DNA of 64,000 nucleotides from Tamarix chinensis (lineage: Eukaryota > Streptophyta > Magnoliopsida > Caryophyllales > Tamaricaceae): NCBI GenBank assembly GCA_030549775.1, contig CM060177.1:94236236-94300235 (forward strand). Direction: 5' to 3'. Under the pieces are notes generated by a model. That model ran no database searches, was not told the origin of the DNA, and worked only from the letters and a program-made list of their open reading frames with translations. A program made the translations under genes and the position numbers. Of this stretch, positions 60,118-64,000 are shown one piece after another (the first letter of the stretch is position 1; every line of letters starts with the position of its first letter).

Positions 60118-61026
60118 TGTAACACCCCGATTTATTAGCTTAAAGTTTTTATTTTGCGAAAGCTTTAATTATTAAATGATTGGGTGTTACCGCCACACTT
60201 ATAATAATTCCGGCTCCATCGTCTTTTTATGTCAAGTGTTAAAACTAAAACAAACCATAATCAAAGTGGATTAGCAAAAATATAATATTACATATATAGA
60301 AGTTACGAATAAATATTGTCAGTACAACGGCATAGCCAAAATACAACAAGAGATATAATAGCCTAAAGAAAAACCGATCATGACCAAAAACCAACACTCG
60401 AAGGTACGACACTGGTTTGCCCCGACTCTTATACCCAAATACCCACTCTGAAAATTGAACATCTTCCCTAAGACTTCACCTATCATTCCTGCTCTCATGT
60501 GCTTCATATCACTATATGACTCTCACATAATCATTTGCAAAAGTAGTATTAGTATGGCTTTCTTACAATGAATAAATTACAATACCTCAAAAAAAGGCAA
60601 CATACCCACATTTCACATAGTCATACAAAATCTGAAAAGCATATTGGAGCATAGAGCATATATCATAACCACAAATAATATTCATGGAACAATGTATATA
60701 ATCATCCAATCTCAAGATCAACAGTAAAACATACTAGTCAACTTCTCATCATTTTAAGGTACAAAGTCATAAATGATTAGTTAAATACATTCCAAACACA
60801 ATGGAAGGGCACTAGTGCAACTACCGAACCAACAATCCAAAACAATACCAAAGTAAAGCATTGAGGCGTTTCGGAACCAATAAATCTAGTTAAACCAAGG
60901 TAGGCCACTATGGCGACTACCAAACTAACAAATTATTTCTTTTAATTTTCTTATACAATAGATATTTCCATTTTTATTTACTTACTTGAGGGGGATTGTA
61001 ACACCCCTATTTTCCACTACCGAAAT
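60118..61026 (-). mobile_element. Giant-LTR family fragments
   Basis: TGTAACACCCCGATTTATTAG at 60118, with GTTACCGCCACACTTA shortly after (60187), matches the 7927 and 2597 edges of the family. A second edge (TGTAACACCCCTATTTTCC) at 60997 is followed by only about 30 bp of LTR before gypsy RT coding begins. Orientation is minus. These are truncated pieces, not complete LTRs. Confidence 0.55.
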
Positions 61027-63357
61027 GGTACATGGCGCATGTGCATCGACTCAAAGATTATTAATAATATCACTATCAAATATTGATTTCTGATGCCAAT
61101 ATTAGATGATATACTGGATGAGTTATGTGAATCAGGGTATTCTCTAAGATTGATCCGAGAAGCGGATATCATCAGATTAATATCAAAGAGGGGGATGATT
61201 GGAAGGCTACATTCAAAACTAAGTATGGTCTTTATAAGTGGATGGTGATGCCTTTTGGCTTATGTAATACACCAAGTTCATTCATAAGACTAATGAATGA
61301 AGTTCTTAGACCTTTTTTCATAATTTTCATCGTAGTGTACTTAGATGATATACTTGTGTACAATCGAAGTGAACATGGCCATCTAATTCATCTAAGGAAA
61401 TTGTTTGATAAACTGAGGGAGACTAAACTCTATGGAAAAATGGAGAAGTGTGACTTTATGCTTCTGAGTATAGTTTCCCTTAGGTATATAGTGAGTAACA
61501 AAGGTATTAAAGTTGATCCCACTAAAATTGAGGCTATTAAGGATTGGCCAGCACCGAAGAATATTTATGAAGTGAGGAGTTTTAATGGTTTTGCAAGTTT
61601 ATATAGGAGATTCATTAAGGATTTTTTACTATTACTGCACAGATAACCCAACTCATGAAAAAGGGTAAGTTTAATTGGAGCGAGGATGTAACTAAGGCTT
61701 TCCAAACTTTGAAGAATAAGCTATTCAAAGCACCAGTACTAGCCTTACCCGACTTTGAAAAATTATTTGAAGTTATGTGTGATGCAAGTGGGGTAGGGGC
61801 AGGAGGTGTACTCTTATAGGGAAAGTAAGAACTTGAATGGAGTGAGGCTGAATTATTCCATGAATGACAAAGCGTTCTATGCCACCATATGAAATCTAGA
61901 AACATAGAGTCATTACCTAAGGTCTAAACCATTTTTTTTTCTATTTGGATCATGAGAGTTTGAAATATTTGCACGGGCAGAAGAAAATTAGTCAAAGGCA
62001 AGCAAAATGTGTTAGTTTCTTACAATCCTTCGTGTTTTCTGTAAAATATTTTGATGGTAAAAAAAATATCATGGCAGATGCTTTGTCTCGTAGAATCATT
62101 ATATTAGTCATGTCGGGTGTTAAGTTATTGGGATTTGGGATGTTAAAGGAATTGTATGATAAGGATGAAGATTTTGTTAACATCTACAATATGTGCTAAA
62201 AGAATGGTAGTTTTGGTAATTATTTACTAAAAATTGACTATCTCTTCAAACTTAATAAGTTGTATATACCTCGTTCTGGTGTACGAGATTTACTTATTAA
62301 ATAAGTACATGAGGAAGGTATAATTGTTCATTTTTGAATTTATAAGACCATGGAAATATTATAAGAAAATTTCTATTAGCCACGGATGATAAAACTAGTA
62401 CAAACAATTATAGAAAGATGTGTAACTTGTCAAAAAAGTACAAGTTTCTTTCATAAAGGTCTGTATACTCTTTTACCAATACCTGATCAATTTTGGAAAA
62501 GTGTTAGCATGGAAGGACACAAAGGAGTAAATATTCAATTCTTGTGGTAGTAGATTGATTTTCGAAAATGACACATTTTATACCCTGTAGCAAGACTGAA
62601 AATGTAATACATGTAACATACTTATATTTCCAAAAAATAGTGAGGTTACATGGAGTTCCTAAAAGTAGAGTATCAGATATGGATGTAAAATTCTTAAGTT
62701 ACTTTTGGAAGACACTTTGGCACATATTAGGTACTAAGTTGTTGTTTGATAATTCTCAACATCCACAAAAGGATGGTCAAATCAAAGTGGCTAATAGAAC
62801 TCTAGGTACTTTGCTATGAGGGTTGGTGAATAAGAGTACCAAAAATTGGGATATAAAGCTCATGCATGCTAAGTTTGCATACAATAGGAGTCATTATTGT
62901 ACAACTCAAACAAGTTCTTTTGATGTTGTATATGGGGTTAATCCATATCAACCCATTGATATATTTTCATTTGAGAGAGGAGATATAAAGAATTATGATG
63001 TAAATGAAAGAATCAAATTCTTTAAAAAACTTCATCAAAAAATTAAAGACAACATTAAAAAATGGAATGCTAACTACCAAACTCAAGCTAATAAAAACAT
63101 AATTCAACAAGTATTTAAACCATGAGATTTGGTATGATTTCATTTGAGAAAATAAATATTTTCAAACTTAATAAATAATAAACTAATTCCAAGAGCTTAT
63201 CGTCCATTCAAAATATTAATAAAATTTGGAAATAATGTGTGTGAACTTGAATTGTCTAAACATTATGAAGGAGTATCTAGGACTTTCACATTGGTGACTT
63301 ATCTCCTTATTATAGTAATGCTAATTTGAGAGAAAATTCTTCTTTATAAGGGGAGAA
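61027..63357 (+). pseudogene. 5'-truncated Ty3/gypsy pol (RT, RNase H, integrase)
   Basis: Begins inside RT: GTWRMCIDSKIINNITIKY, PILDDILDELCESGY, KYGLYKWMVMPFGLCNTPSS, then VVYLDDILVYNRSEHG with the YLDD catalytic motif near 61330. RNase H follows ([40 protein letters not shown]). The integrase has [40 protein letters not shown] and KFAYNRSHYCTTQ. Stops and frame changes occur throughout. The tail lacks an obvious chromodomain. Its 3' LTR starts at 63358. gag and protease are missing, cut at the junction near 61027. Confidence 0.85.
63346..63357 (+). other. Polypurine tract of the right-end gypsy element
   Basis: ATAAGGGGAGAA immediately before the LTR start TGATGTAGGAAC. Confidence 0.6.
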
Positions 63358-64000
63358 TGATGTAGGAACATATCTAGAAAACTCTCAATCTTCTTCTTCA
63401 AATGATGAAGAATAAGAAGAATTAGTATACTTGGATATGAAACCATTTGTACTTGAAAATTCTTATACTTATAACGTTTTGTCAAGTAATTCTTGCAGGT
63501 ATTGTACATGTTTGCAAGAAATTCATGAAGTTCATGTTGATTGAAGATATTTGATGTACAAGGCAACGATAATGGATTACAAGGATTAAAAAGTGTAAGG
63601 AAGATTAAGGATACAAGACTATAAATTTTAATTACATATGAATATATATATATATATATGTATGTATTGTATTATTAAGTTGTGTAGCTTTGTTATTTTT
63701 ATTGTATACTTTGTAATACTTGTAAGTTGTCACTATAACCTTTACTACACGTAGTGTGCAGTGCATTAGAGGTATGTTTCATTAGCAAGGACTGCTTAGT
63801 GGGTTTATTAATGAAAGGATTTGCATGGGGTGCATGCATATATATACCTTGTACTAAATGACCTTGACATATTACAACCTAATGAAATGAAATTTCATTC
63901 GTGAATTGAGCTACACAAGAGTAGCATGAGTTCTTTCTTCTCTTCTCTTTCTTCAATTGAGAACATTGAGGAGTAGCAAGAATGTTCTATTGAGAAATAT
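63358..64000 (+). mobile_element. 3' LTR of the right-end gypsy element, runs off the window
   Basis: TGATGTAGGAACATATCTAG onward, closely matching the solo LTR at 43737-44400. The last about 130 bp expected from the 775-bp copies lie beyond the window. Confidence 0.8.

Noticed and set aside
60997..61026. Possible start of a separate gypsy 3' LTR preceded by a purine run (GAGGGGGAT)
   Set aside because: Only about 30 bp of LTR-like sequence follows before RT coding. It matches the family edge at 7927 and is more simply an LTR fragment fused to the truncated gypsy pol.
1..64000. CRISPR arrays, tRNA or rRNA genes, bacterial operons, organelle DNA
   Set aside because: No direct-repeat/spacer array, no cloverleaf or rRNA-like sequence and no plastid gene order was recognised. 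All recognisable coding is nuclear plant or transposon.

Overview
This 64 kb window is AT-rich nuclear DNA of a flowering plant, most likely a eudicot. It has spliced genes with GT-AG introns and a dense layering of plant transposable elements (Ty3/gypsy, Ty1/copia, LINE, hAT, MITE-like). There are no bacterial operons, CRISPR arrays or tRNA/rRNA genes that I can recognise. All domain calls were made by reading translations by eye; no database search was possible.

Left part (1-30.9 kb): a decayed plant-mobile-domain (PMD/MAIN-like) gene on the minus strand is interrupted by a solo LTR (2597-6061). Next comes a stack of nested elements. The oldest is a decayed minus-strand Ty1/copia element (7340 to about 30905). 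A giant solo LTR of a Tekay/Del-like gypsy family (copy B, + strand, 7478-23648) sits in its 3' LTR. Copy B holds a second, inverted giant solo LTR (copy A, 7927-12842, TSD CCCCC) and a complete 6.9 kb hAT DNA transposon (15700-22635, TSD ATGGCCAG). A third, truncated giant LTR (copy C, 24915-28589) lies in the copia RNase H region and abuts a 775-bp LTR of another gypsy family.

The hAT element is the most striking object. It has matching ends, subterminal repeat arrays and a transposase gene that can be spliced in silico into one uninterrupted 703-codon frame. Downstream of the transposase, on the same strand, it carries intron-containing fragments of two host genes: an ARF2-like auxin response factor and a PUB-type U-box E3 ligase. 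It is therefore a Pack-type hAT that may still be autonomous.

Middle and right part (34.7-59.4 kb): one host gene, a TOM1-like (TOL) ESCRT/ubiquitin-receptor gene on the minus strand, spans nearly 25 kb because its first intron is about 22.8 kb long. That intron contains an L1-type LINE. The LINE is split by a complete but pseudogenised chromodomain gypsy element (38236-43560, TSD GTTTG) and by a solo LTR (43737-44511). The intron also holds an ERECTA-like kinase fragment, a second LINE fragment, a possible Harbinger fragment, MITE-like units and a tandem duplication. The three TOL exons join in phase into a 417-aa protein with VHS and GAT domains, so the gene looks intact.

Right end (59.6-64 kb): upstream of the TOL gene are an AT-rich stretch, pieces of a giant-LTR family, and a 5'-truncated gypsy pol fragment. 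The 3' LTR of that fragment (63358 onward) runs off the window and is the same family as the LTRs at 28590 and 43737.
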